A stretch of DNA of 64,000 nucleotides from an uncultured Pelagibacteraceae bacterium (GTDB taxonomy: Bacteria; Pseudomonadota; Alphaproteobacteria; Pelagibacterales; Pelagibacteraceae). Location of the stretch: positions 1-64,000 of the forward strand of contig CACFZK010000001.1 in the NCBI GenBank assembly GCA_902570785.1. The letters are read 5' to 3'. The translations under genes and the position numbers were made by a program. Below the pieces are notes generated by a model. The model was not told the origin of the DNA. It did not search any database and saw only the letters and a list, made by a program, of their open reading frames with translations. Positions 28,511 through 36,395 of the stretch are shown here, piece after piece; position 1 is the stretch's first letter; each line of letters opens with the position of its first letter.

Positions 28511-29221
28511 TTAAATGATTTGTTTTGAATTTAAAAATTCTTTATACAATCGTATATCAAATTGATTGTATTTACTTATCAATTCTATGTCTTTTTTTTC
28601 TAATTTATCTCTTGGAGCTATATAATTATTTATATATTTAACATCACTAGGTTTAATATTAAGTTTTTTTGATAATGACTTAAGCTCTAACTCGAGATTA
28701 TTAAAATCTATTACAAAATAAAAATTTTTAAGATTATTTTTCGCAATATTAAACAATTCTTCATTTAGATCCAAATTTAAATTACCGTTTATGAATTTAC
28801 ACATTCCATTCCTTACTCTCCAATCATTCATTAGATAAAACTCCAATCCTTCTTTAGCATGTATATGAAATGGAAGTGTTCTAAATTTTTTTTGAATAGT
28901 ATAACTAGAATGTACTCTGTCTATTGGATTTCTAATTGATGTTATATATTTAAATTTATTTGGATTACATGATAGAGATACCGCACTATGATGTACTCCA
29001 CTAAAAAAATCTTTGCTATTTTCTAATAAATAACTGTGTACAGTTGAACCTCCTGATCTTGGTATATGAACCAAGCTAAATTGATTTTTTTTAAAAACAT
29101 AATTGTTATTATAGATATTTGAATATTTTCTTTGATATAGATCAAATTTTGTTGTTTTAAATAGTCTATCAGAAACTTTAGCTGTAAATCTTTCAAATTC
29201 TTTTTTAATTTTGTTAATCAT
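28511..29221 (-). CDS. Sulfotransferase family protein
   Basis: A 236-residue protein with the PAPS-binding 5'-phosphosulfate loop FSLVHIPRSGGSTVHSYL and the 3'-phosphate motif KYITSIRNPIDRVHSSYT. It resembles bacterial and Golgi-type sulfotransferases that modify carbohydrates. In this island it would add sulfate to a glycan. Orientation is opposite to the glycosyltransferases; it is 6 bp from the end of the methyltransferase and immediately downstream of the recombinase gene. Confidence 0.82.
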   Translation of the reverse strand: MINKIKKEFERFTAKVSDRLFKTTKFDLYQRKYSNIYNNNYVFKKNQFSLVHIPRSGGSTVHSYLLENSKDFFSGVHHSAVSLSCNPNKFKYITSIRNPIDRVHSSYTIQKKFRTLPFHIHAKEGLEFYLMNDWRVRNGMCKFINGNLNLDLNEELFNIAKNNLKNFYFVIDFNNLELELKSLSKKLNIKPSDVKYINNYIAPRDKLEKKDIELISKYNQFDIRLYKEFLNSKQII

Positions 29222-30178
29222 TTAAATCTTAATTTTATTTAAAGCATTATTTTTAAATAAATTTGCTTCCTTAATGTATCTTCTTACCATTTGAGTTGTT
29301 TTGTGTCCTGTCATAGCCATGATGCTTCTCTCGTCTGCGCCCGACTCTGCTGTTACAGTTGCAAAGCCAGATCTTAAACTATGTCCTGAAAAGTTTTGAT
29401 TGTCTATACCAGCTATTTCCAAATATCGTTTAATTATTAAAACTACTGTTTGGTCTGTTAATCTATGTTTTGTAAGAGAATTTCCTTTTGCAAATCTTCT
29501 AAAAATTGGACCATCTTTAATCTTTGATAATTCTAGCCATTTCTTTAAATGAAATACTGGACAATATTTTGTATTAGAGAAGTAGGGCAGGCCCTTGATC
29601 ATACCCTCTCCAAATTGATCAGTTTTTGATCTTCTGAGGGTTATTTTTAACCCTTCGGGTACAAATTCAAGATCATCGTAATCAATAGATATTAATTCAG
29701 TTCTTCTAAATCCACCACCAAAACCAGTTAATATAATTGTTTTGTCTCTAATCTTTTTAATTTCTTCTGCTTTATCTTCGTCTATTACTTTAACTATTGC
29801 TTTTAAATGATTGATTAATAATGGTTTTTTACCCTTTTGAATGCTTCCTTTTTTACGTTTAATTCCCATAAGGTTTTCAATAATAATTGGATGTTTTGTA
29901 TCAAGATAATGTCCTTTATGTTTATGGATCATGCTTATAGATACCAATCTGCGCCTTAGGGTACTCATTTTAGCGTTTTTATTAGTCAAATAAGTTAAAT
30001 ATAAAGCGACAATTTTAGGTTCTGTTGGCAATGACTTAAAACCGTGCTTAGAGCAGAAGGCGCCAAAATCTTTAAAATCTGATCTATAAGCTCTGATTGT
30101 GTTTTCGGCTTTAGAACTTTTAAGATTTTTTAAAGTTTCTTCATGTAAAGCTTTTAGGTCTGTAACTAGTTTATTCAT
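29222..30178 (-). CDS. Tyrosine recombinase / integrase
   Basis: A 318-residue phage-integrase-family recombinase. The N-terminal SAM-like DNA-binding domain (NTIRAYRSDFKDFGAFCSKHG) is followed by the catalytic domain with Arg in GFRRTELISI, Lys in RRSKTDQ, HSLRSGFATV, and GHKTTQMVRRYI carrying the nucleophilic Tyr. All catalytic positions are intact, so it should be active. I choose ATG at 30178 (MNKLVTDLKAL). The track start at 30199 lies inside a strong dyad. No tRNA gene is adjacent, so it is not an obvious tRNA-site integrase. Confidence 0.93.
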   Translation of the reverse strand: MNKLVTDLKALHEETLKNLKSSKAENTIRAYRSDFKDFGAFCSKHGFKSLPTEPKIVALYLTYLTNKNAKMSTLRRRLVSISMIHKHKGHYLDTKHPIIIENLMGIKRKKGSIQKGKKPLLINHLKAIVKVIDEDKAEEIKKIRDKTIILTGFGGGFRRTELISIDYDDLEFVPEGLKITLRRSKTDQFGEGMIKGLPYFSNTKYCPVFHLKKWLELSKIKDGPIFRRFAKGNSLTKHRLTDQTVVLIIKRYLEIAGIDNQNFSGHSLRSGFATVTAESGADERSIMAMTGHKTTQMVRRYIKEANLFKNNALNKIKI

Positions 30179-30182
30179 ATCT

Positions 30183-30217
30183 ATTACTATTGATAACAAT
30201 TAATTATCATTAGTAAT
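30183..30217. promoter_or_regulatory. 35-bp dyad (14-7-14) upstream of the recombinase
   Basis: Arms ATTACTATTGATAA and TTATCATTAGTAAT are inverted repeats matching at 13 of 14 positions, with a 7-nt spacer CAATTAA. The dyad begins 4 bp before the recombinase ATG and overlaps the candidate -10 box. The geometry fits either an autoregulatory operator or a tyrosine-recombinase core crossover site, which typically has 11-13-bp arms and a 6-8-bp spacer. The repeat is seen directly; the role is inferred. Confidence 0.6.
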
Positions 30218-30241
30218 ATATTAAATGATTTTATATGTCAA
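30213..30241 (-). promoter_or_regulatory. Candidate promoter of the recombinase gene
   Basis: On the minus strand a consensus TTGACA (-35, 30241-30236) is followed after 17 bp by TATTAC (-10, 30218-30213), then the recombinase ATG 34 bp later. The dyad covers the -10 and the probable start point, so a protein bound there would block transcription. Confidence 0.5.
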
Positions 30242-30274
30242 CAACTATAAAAGCTTAATTATATAAATTTCAAA

Positions 30275-30439
30275 ATGATAAAATATATTATTTTAGGTCT
30301 ATCAATTCCAATTATAGCTTTTTATTTTATGTACCGTTGGGAAAAGCTTAAGAATAAAAGCAAAAATTTAACGTTAATAACTGGTGTGGGCGTTTCAATA
30401 GTCGGGATTCTATTAATAATAGCCCTTTTAATTGATTAG
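30275..30439 (+). CDS. Small membrane protein, 54 residues
   Basis: This ORF is below the track cutoff. The product begins MIKYIILGLSIPIIAFYFM, has a short charged loop (RWEKLKNKSKN), then a second helix TLITGVGVSIVGILLIIALLI. It is a two-helix hairpin membrane protein with no recognised family. It lies 3 bp before the cupin-like gene in the same direction, which supports it being real. Confidence 0.5.
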   Translation: MIKYIILGLSIPIIAFYFMYRWEKLKNKSKNLTLITGVGVSIVGILLIIALLID

Positions 30440-30442
30440 TTT

Positions 30443-30844
30443 ATGTTTGAAAGTAGGAAAAGAGTTATTTTAGATAGAGGTCCAAGTTGGCCAGATTACG
30501 ATAAAGCAGAGCCTTTTATGATAAGGTACTACTTGCTATTTCGCAAAAGACCTAAGTGGTTTCCGTTTAATATATTGGTTCACAAGATACTCAAAGGAGA
30601 TAGAGGAGATTTACATGATCATTATTGGTCCTATATAACAATAATTTTAAGAGGTGGTTATTGGGAAACTAACGATAAAGGGACTTTTTGGAGAGGCCCG
30701 GGTTACATCGGTTTTAGAAAAAACACTGATAAACACAGTCTTAAACTTAAAGACAACAATCCAGCATGGACAATCATGTTAGTTGGCCCCCACCACTCTA
30801 CTAAAACAAGCTCAAAATATCAAAATGAAGTTAAAAGGAACTGA
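30443..30844 (+). CDS. Cupin-like hypothetical protein
   Basis: A 133-residue protein of unknown function. The middle has LHDHYWSYITIILRGGYWE, an HxH motif on a beta strand, with a later KHSLKL histidine, as in small cupin metal sites. Proline- and tryptophan-rich segments flank it (GPSWPDYDKAEP, KGTFWRGPGYIGF). No enzyme identity can be assigned. Its last 20 bp overlap the alkyltransferase gene. Confidence 0.65.
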   Translation: MFESRKRVILDRGPSWPDYDKAEPFMIRYYLLFRKRPKWFPFNILVHKILKGDRGDLHDHYWSYITIILRGGYWETNDKGTFWRGPGYIGFRKNTDKHSLKLKDNNPAWTIMLVGPHHSTKTSSKYQNEVKRN

Positions 30845-31100
30845 ATTTCAAATTAAAGTTTGGAAATATCTGCTTACAATTCCCAAAGGCACTGTAAAAA
30901 CCTATAAACAGGTGGCGATAGCAATAAATAGCCCCTACTCAGCTAGAGCTGTTGGCAATGCAGTCGGTAAAAACCCCTATGCACCTAGAATACCCTGTCA
31001 TAGAGTTATAAAATCTAATGGATCGCTAGGTGGTTACTCAGGTTTAGGGGGTATAAAAACTAAGAAAAAACTGCTCAAAAAAGAAGGTTTTTTACTCTAG
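30825..31100 (+). CDS. Minimal methylated-DNA-cysteine methyltransferase
   Basis: A 91-residue protein equal to the C-terminal domain of O6-alkylguanine-DNA alkyltransferase. It has GTEFQIKVWKYLLTIPKGT, YKQVAIAI, SARAVGNAVGKNP (the helix-turn-helix with the Arg finger) and the active-site PCHRVI with the acceptor Cys present. That separates it from the Cys-lacking ATL proteins. The usual N-terminal domain is absent. I choose ATG at 30825; the track start lies inside the upstream gene. Confidence 0.88.
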   Translation: MKLKGTEFQIKVWKYLLTIPKGTVKTYKQVAIAINSPYSARAVGNAVGKNPYAPRIPCHRVIKSNGSLGGYSGLGGIKTKKKLLKKEGFLL

Positions 31101-31515
31101 AAGTAAGCAATACCAACGTTTTTTGCAATCTGAGGATGTATTTATATAATAATTAAGGTTTTATGCAGTATATTATGGTCTATAAGGCCAAACGCTCAAA
31201 ATAGGCCTATATATGGCCCATTAAATGCTATATTCCAATACTGCATTGCTTAAAATTATCTATCGATAAAAGCTTCTTTAAAGCAACCAAAATCCTGATT
31301 TTTCTGAACTTTCTGTAGAAATATTTTACAAAAACCCTCTATTTACTGATCTTTCTTTAGATATGAGCATTAACCTAACAAAAATCGTCATAAATACAGA
31401 GTTTTTAAACTATATTTACCATCCAATTTATTGATTGCAATATTATTCAATTAAAACAATAGAATACAATTAATAATTAAAGTAAAACTTTAATAAATAG
31501 GACAGCTATTATTAC
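31101..31515. other. 415-bp non-coding stretch with nested inverted repeats
   Basis: No ORF is present. The first part holds nested inverted repeats: AAGCAAT (31105) with ATTGCTT (31245), ATGCAGTAT (31163) with ATACTGCAT (31238), and AGGCC (31185) with GGCCT (31204). ATAGGCCTAT (31201-31210) is a perfect palindrome. The second half (31260-31515) is AT-rich without clear structure. It separates the alkyltransferase from the convergent AEC transporter, far more space than is usual in this window. Confidence 0.55.
31163..31246. repeat. Imperfect long hairpin (84 bp)
   Basis: Outer arms ATGCAGTAT and ATACTGCAT pair perfectly over 9 bp. Inside, ATGG/CCAT and AGGCC/GGCCT can stack around a loop of about 14 nt. 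The local GGCC content is unusual for this genome. It could be a small RNA, a miniature inverted-repeat element or a transcription end signal for either flanking gene. Confidence 0.45.
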
Positions 31516-32415
31516 TTAATTAAAGAACCTTAAAGCGATATAAACTACTATAGGAATAGTTATAAAAGACATTAGTGTCGATGATACAATCACGCTAGCG
31601 ATATTGTCTACTGCCCTCTTCTTAGAATACATGGATCCAACTAAATAAGTAAGCACAGCGCTAGGCATAGCAGATTGGATTAATAGAACACCGGCCATGA
31701 AGCCATCTAAATTGAGAAATTTAATTGCGGCAAATCCGATTATTGGTCCAAGAACAACCCTAACTGCACCAAGTATTGTAGCATGTGTCCAGGAAACTAC
31801 TTTTAATCTTGTAAGGGCTACACCTAAAGCCATTAGAACTAAAAATATTGTAGTGTAAGTAAGTAAAAAAGTTGTATTTTCTAAATAACCTGGAACATCC
31901 CATTCAAAATAAAGAAATATAATAGATACTAAGATTCCGTATATTGGACCATTCTTAACTAAAATCATAAAGGAGAATTTTTTACTTGCTAGAAATATAC
32001 CAATAGTAAAATGTAATAATATAATTACTGATGCTATAGCTGAGGCTACTCCTAACCCAGCTGTTCCATAAGCAAATAAACAAATAGGAACTCCCATGTT
32101 ACCAGTGTTTGGCAAAAACATTGGTGGAAGTTCTGTTATTGGATCTTTCTTAAGAAGAATTAAAAATACAAAACCAATAGCGGCAAATATTCCCAAAATA
32201 ATTACAGCGTATAAAAAATATTCAGCAAATATTTCTAAGGTAACACCTGTTGTTGTGATTGTGTAAAATATCATTGCTGGAGTACCTATAGTTCCAGCAA
32301 AATTTGTAATAAATTTGGTATTAAATTTAGAATCTTTTTTACCTATATAGTAACCAATACCAATAATAAAAAAAACTGGAAAAAGTACATCTATTAATTT
32401 GAGGTAGAGTTCCAT
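31516..32415 (-). CDS. AEC family transporter (auxin efflux carrier-like)
   Basis: A 299-residue membrane protein with about ten helices and family motifs FAGTIGTPAMIFYTITTTG near the N-terminus and FLPNTGNMGVPICLFAYG in the middle. Bacterial members export organic acids such as malate; the substrate here is unknown. It is the last gene of the minus-strand string containing dmdA, starting where the SbmA-like gene stops (1-bp overlap). Confidence 0.85.
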   Translation of the reverse strand: MELYLKLIDVLFPVFFIIGIGYYIGKKDSKFNTKFITNFAGTIGTPAMIFYTITTTGVTLEIFAEYFLYAVIILGIFAAIGFVFLILLKKDPITELPPMFLPNTGNMGVPICLFAYGTAGLGVASAIASVIILLHFTIGIFLASKKFSFMILVKNGPIYGILVSIIFLYFEWDVPGYLENTTFLLTYTTIFLVLMALGVALTRLKVVSWTHATILGAVRVVLGPIIGFAAIKFLNLDGFMAGVLLIQSAMPSAVLTYLVGSMYSKKRAVDNIASVIVSSTLMSFITIPIVVYIALRFFN

Positions 32416-33419
32416 TAAACTCTTACATCAGATTTTTTTACTTTTCTCAAGGGTTTGTTAAAATTTATTGCTTTTTCAAATTCATTCAAACGTTTATAAA
32501 TTGATCTTAGCTCAGTTATACGAGTCCAATTTTGTAAAAATAATGAAAAACTACTTTGAACTTCTCTGAAAGCACTTGATGTTTGTATTAAAACACCTAA
32601 AGTCATAGCACCAGTAAATAAACCTGGCCCCATTAGTAAATATGGAACTATTATCATTGTTTGATTGTACATTATTAACCATAAGTCAAAATAACCGTAA
32701 TGTAAAAAAAGTCTGTGATAATTAAATTTAATTCCAGAAAAAAGCTCTAAAATTGTTGGAGGTTTTGCGTAATTTGCTCTATCGTCTTCTCCGTAAACCA
32801 GTTCTTTTCTAAATGCTGCTTCCACTTTTTGATTATTGTATTCTAAACCTGGTAATTTTATACCAACCAACCAACTAATAACTAAACCACCCAAACTTGC
32901 AGTTAATGATACCCAAACTAAGGAACCGGAAATATCTTTAAAAAAAGGAATAACAACATTGGATGATAGACCCCATAATATTGGTATAAAAGCTATCAGT
33001 AGCATTATTGCTCTAACAACTTGTAATCCTAAACTTTCAACAATTTTAGCAAAATTCATGCAATCTTCCTGGATTCTTTGAGATGCTCCCTCGACTTTGG
33101 CATCAACCTTTTTCCAATAAGGCATATAAGAGAAAGTCATTGCCTCTCTCCATCTAAAAGCCCAAAGTCTAGTAAAGTAGTTTGTAATTGTGTAAATTAT
33201 TACATATGGAATGGCTAATTTCATAAATAAGATAATCCCGTCATAAAATTCAGAGATATCTCTTTCAGTAGCTTTCTGAAGTAAGTCGTAAAATCCCTTG
33301 TACCACTCATTAATTTTAACATCTATCCAAGTTTGGGATAAAAGTGATAAAAATATAAAAAAGGCCCCACCCCATGACCACAAAAGCCATCTTCTTTCAG
33401 TAAAAAAACTTCTCCACAT
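32415..33419 (-). CDS. SbmA/BacA-like transporter, short form
   Basis: A 334-residue membrane protein matching the SbmA/BacA peptide transporter family: WRWREAM-type segment AFRWREAMTFSYMPYWKKV, EGASQRIQEDCMNFAKIVESLG, and GIKLPGLEYNNQKVEAAFRKELVYGEDD. E. coli SbmA is about 406 residues; this protein lacks the first one or two helices. SbmA is proton-driven and has no ATPase domain. Possible substrates are peptides or vitamin-like compounds. It lies between the NDUFS4-like and AEC genes. Confidence 0.83.
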   Translation of the reverse strand: MWRSFFTERRWLLWSWGGAFFIFLSLLSQTWIDVKINEWYKGFYDLLQKATERDISEFYDGIILFMKLAIPYVIIYTITNYFTRLWAFRWREAMTFSYMPYWKKVDAKVEGASQRIQEDCMNFAKIVESLGLQVVRAIMLLIAFIPILWGLSSNVVIPFFKDISGSLVWVSLTASLGGLVISWLVGIKLPGLEYNNQKVEAAFRKELVYGEDDRANYAKPPTILELFSGIKFNYHRLFLHYGYFDLWLIMYNQTMIIVPYLLMGPGLFTGAMTLGVLIQTSSAFREVQSSFSLFLQNWTRITELRSIYKRLNEFEKAINFNKPLRKVKKSDVRV

Positions 33420-33420
33420 A

Positions 33421-33705
33421 TTAATCTTTCAAAAAATTGTCCGAGTATGATTTAATTATAAAATCTGACTTCTTTGGCTCAATAACTTCATAAAGTAATT
33501 TGTTGTTTTTGGCATACTCGACGGCTTTATCTTTGGTAGTAAACTCCAAAATAACCTCTCCTATAGTATCATCACTAGACTCCCATCCCATAAGTGGGTT
33601 TGTAACATCGTGCCTAGTTTCAAACTTTAATACCCATTTTTTAGTTTTGCCTCTGCCGGATTGCATGGCTGTTTTAGATGGAATGTAAATTTTTGCTTTT
33701 TTCAT
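33421..33705 (-). CDS. NDUFS4-like (ETC complex I subunit) protein
   Basis: A 94-residue protein matching the ETC complex I conserved region (NDUFS4/18 kDa accessory subunit): KIYIPSKTAMQSGRGKTKKWVLKFE, NPLMGWESSDDT and FTTKDKAVEYAKNN. In alphaproteobacteria this family is an accessory of respiratory complex I. Here it is within the dmdA gene string, not near nuo genes, separated by 1 bp on both sides. Confidence 0.85.
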   Translation of the reverse strand: MKKAKIYIPSKTAMQSGRGKTKKWVLKFETRHDVTNPLMGWESSDDTIGEVILEFTTKDKAVEYAKNNKLLYEVIEPKKSDFIIKSYSDNFLKD

Positions 33706-33706
33706 A

Positions 33707-34813
33707 TTAATTTATTGGTAAATTACAAATTTCTCCTGAAACCAACTTTTCTTCTAATTTAATTTTGAATTTTAACGATTTTTTGCAAAAATCTTTTTTC
33801 ATCATTGCAATTCCTACAACTTTTTTAAATTTAGGTGAAAAAGCGCCCGATCTTAATTGACCAATCACTTTGTTACTTGAGTCAAATAATGGTATTTCTT
33901 CTGATACATCAATTTTATCAATATCAATTTTAACACCCATAAGTTTTCTTTTAATTCCATTGTTCTTAATTTTTATAAGATTCTCTTTACCTAAAAATAC
34001 TATATCAGAATCTAAATCTACATACTTGTCAAAACCGCACTCCAAGGGATTGTCATTATTATCCATGTCACTCCCATAAGAAAGTAACCCACCCTCAATT
34101 CTTTCAGGATGATTTGGTGTACCAGGTTTAAGATTAAATTCCTTGCCGATTTTAAAAAAATGATCATAAAGATCTAAACCGTCACTTACATTTTCAACAT
34201 GAATTTCATAACCTCCTTGTTTTGAAAAACCTGATCTTGATATTAAAAATTTTTTTTTATCAAATTCAAAAAAATTAAATCTAAAGAATTTTAGATCCCT
34301 TATTTTATCTCCAAATATTTTTTTCATTATATCTAAAGACTTAGGCCCCTGAACGGCCAAGGTATCGATTTTAGCCTCAAAAATATTTACATCCATTCTT
34401 TTTACAGATGCTATGCCCTTCGCAAAAAGTAAAACGTCAGAGTCAGCAATGCATACTCTCCATTTATCGTCATTTACTTTATATATAAGTGGATCATTAA
34501 TTAAACCACCATCAGAATCTACCAGTGGTGCATAATAACACTTTCCTATTTTTGAGTCAGATAAATTTCGGCAAGTCATCAGTTGAACCAGCTCGGAAGA
34601 ATCTTTGCCAGAAATTTCGATTTCTCGCTGAACTGAAACATCCCAAATTTGAACATGCTCCTTTAAATGTTTGTATTCTTCTTCGGGTGTAGAAAAAGTA
34701 GTGGGTAATAGCATATGATTATAAACTGTGTAACTTTTAACTCCTTGTTTTTCAATTCTTGAAGTAAAAGGTGTGCCCCTTAATCGTCTCGATCTAGTTA
34801 AAATACTTTTCAT
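33707..34813 (-). CDS. dmdA: Dimethylsulfoniopropionate demethylase
   Basis: DmdA transfers a methyl group from DMSP to tetrahydrofolate, giving methylmercaptopropionate. The 368-residue GcvT-fold protein closely follows the SAR11 DmdA pattern as I remember it: SRRLRGTPFTSRIEKQGVKS, YNHMLLPTTF, EHVQIWDVSVQREIEI, QLMTCRNLS, IADSDVLLFAKG, and the C-terminal RSGAFSPKFKKVVGIAM. Length fits (about 369). It differs from GcvT in these N-terminal and YxxxNHM-type features. It overlaps the upstream hydrolase by 4 bp and sits with ligase and dehydrogenase genes of the predicted downstream steps. Confidence 0.9.
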   Translation of the reverse strand: MKSILTRSRRLRGTPFTSRIEKQGVKSYTVYNHMLLPTTFSTPEEEYKHLKEHVQIWDVSVQREIEISGKDSSELVQLMTCRNLSDSKIGKCYYAPLVDSDGGLINDPLIYKVNDDKWRVCIADSDVLLFAKGIASVKRMDVNIFEAKIDTLAVQGPKSLDIMKKIFGDKIRDLKFFRFNFFEFDKKKFLISRSGFSKQGGYEIHVENVSDGLDLYDHFFKIGKEFNLKPGTPNHPERIEGGLLSYGSDMDNNDNPLECGFDKYVDLDSDIVFLGKENLIKIKNNGIKRKLMGVKIDIDKIDVSEEIPLFDSSNKVIGQLRSGAFSPKFKKVVGIAMMKKDFCKKSLKFKIKLEEKLVSGEICNLPIN

Positions 34814-35586
34814 TTTTTTAAAAATTCAGCAACCTTTTCTCTCATCTCAAAAGCGTTTTCAAGTATTATCATGTGACCACAATCTTTAATGATATGTGTT
34901 TTTGACCCAGGTATTAACCCTGAAAATTCCTTGCCTTTATCTAGCTTTATCATTTTGTCAAGCTCACCAAAAACGAAAAAAGTTGGGCATTTGATTTTTT
35001 TTATACTGCTGATTCCATTTTTATAGTTATTACAAGCGATAAGGTCTATTGCCAAAACTTCGCGGATTTCTCTAGACGAATTTAAAATCTTTTGAAGTGG
35101 GTTTCCTCCAAGAAATTGCTTAGAATATCCATATCCCCATTTCATCATTAAATTTATTGACTCAAAATCTCCTGCGTTTGCAAGATCTATTAAACTTTTA
35201 TTTACTGGTATTTGATATGAACCGGCAACAAAAATTAAATTTTTAATATTATCAGGGAATTTATTTGCATATTCTATAGCCACTAAACAACCCTGTGAAT
35301 GTCCTAATATTGTTAACTCTTTTATACCAATTACATTAACAACTTTGTTAAGCCAATCAGCCATTTCCTCTATTGATTTAAGAGAGGAACCTTCTGAGTT
35401 GCCATGGCCCGGTAAATCAAGTGCAAAAACATTAAATCCTTCATCAGCAAGATATTGATCAGTTAGAGACCAAACAACATGAGATTGACCGCTTCCATGA
35501 AGTAATATTATAGAATGTTTGTTTTTATCAAAAGTTTGACCAATATCTGAGGAGAAAACTTTTTTATTTTCTACTTCAAAAATCAT
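34810..35586 (-). CDS. Alpha/beta hydrolase
   Basis: A 258-residue alpha/beta hydrolase with the oxyanion HGSGQSHVVW, nucleophile elbow LGHSQGCL (Ser), an acid in FGELDKMIK and the catalytic His in DCGHMIILE. Substrate unknown; a thioesterase or esterase working with the CoA-linked pathway is possible. It overlaps dmdA by 4 bp downstream and the crotonase gene by 4 bp upstream, so it is certainly cotranscribed with them. Confidence 0.85.
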   Translation of the reverse strand: MIFEVENKKVFSSDIGQTFDKNKHSIILLHGSGQSHVVWSLTDQYLADEGFNVFALDLPGHGNSEGSSLKSIEEMADWLNKVVNVIGIKELTILGHSQGCLVAIEYANKFPDNIKNLIFVAGSYQIPVNKSLIDLANAGDFESINLMMKWGYGYSKQFLGGNPLQKILNSSREIREVLAIDLIACNNYKNGISSIKKIKCPTFFVFGELDKMIKLDKGKEFSGLIPGSKTHIIKDCGHMIILENAFEMREKVAEFLKK

Positions 35587-36392
35587 TTATCTTGCCAATT
35601 AGGATTTCTTTTATTTATAAAGGCATCTATACCCTCTTCAGCATCAATTTTAAGCATATTCTCAACCATTACGTTGGACGCATAATCATAAGCTTCGGAT
35701 AAGCTCATGTTTATTTGATTATAAAAAGCTTGTTTGCCAATTTTCAGTGTCATAGCTGATTTCTTAGAAATTTTTAAAGCTTTTTCTAGCACAATGCTCC
35801 CAAGATCATTATCATTTATAACTTCATTAATTAAACCAATTTCAGCAGCTTTTTTAGAAGAAATTAGATCTCCATTCAAAAGCATTTCCATAGAATGTTT
35901 GTTCGAAACTGTTCTTGATAGGGCCACCATTGGCGTTGAACAAAATAGTCCGATATTAACACCAGGTGTTGCAAATCTAGATGATGTTCCTGCATAAGCT
36001 AAATCACAACTTGCAACTAATTGACAACCAGCTGCAGTAGCAGTACCAGAAACTTCGGCAATTATAGGCTTTGGATTGTTAATAATTGATTGCATTAGTT
36101 TTGAACATTTTAACATCACTTTTTTAAAATAGTCTCTGCCCTTATCAGAATTATCACGCCCTTTTTTTAATTGTTTTAAATCATGTCCTGCAGAAAATGT
36201 TTTGCCCTCAGCTGAAATAATAATCACTCGTATAGATTTATCATTAACAGATTTATCTAAAACAGACTGAATAGCTGACATCATCTCCTCTGACAAAACA
36301 TTGTGTTGTGAAGGGTTATTTAAAGTAATTCGAAGAATACAGTTAGAGTGGATTGAAGTTTTGACAAGTTGATTATTCATTGAACCGTTCAT
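35583..36392 (-). CDS. Crotonase-fold protein, ECHDC3-like, catalytic Glu absent
   Basis: A 269-residue enoyl-CoA hydratase-fold protein with the oxyanion loop TFSAGHDL and the region GTATAAGCQLVASCDLAYAG and FATPGVNIGLFCSTP, typical of the ECHDC3-like group. The two glutamates that act in true enoyl-CoA hydratases are Gln124 and Gly144 here. Hydration in the DmdD manner is therefore unlikely; hydrolase, isomerase or a binding role is possible. Tightly coupled to the alpha/beta hydrolase and OsmC genes. Confidence 0.85.
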   Translation of the reverse strand: MNGSMNNQLVKTSIHSNCILRITLNNPSQHNVLSEEMMSAIQSVLDKSVNDKSIRVIIISAEGKTFSAGHDLKQLKKGRDNSDKGRDYFKKVMLKCSKLMQSIINNPKPIIAEVSGTATAAGCQLVASCDLAYAGTSSRFATPGVNIGLFCSTPMVALSRTVSNKHSMEMLLNGDLISSKKAAEIGLINEVINDNDLGSIVLEKALKISKKSAMTLKIGKQAFYNQINMSLSEAYDYASNVMVENMLKIDAEEGIDAFINKRNPNWQDK

Positions 36393-36395
36393 AAA

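Noticed and set aside
35583-36392. Naming this crotonase dmdD
   Set aside because: The catalytic glutamates of DmdD are absent, and the motifs are ECHDC3-like.
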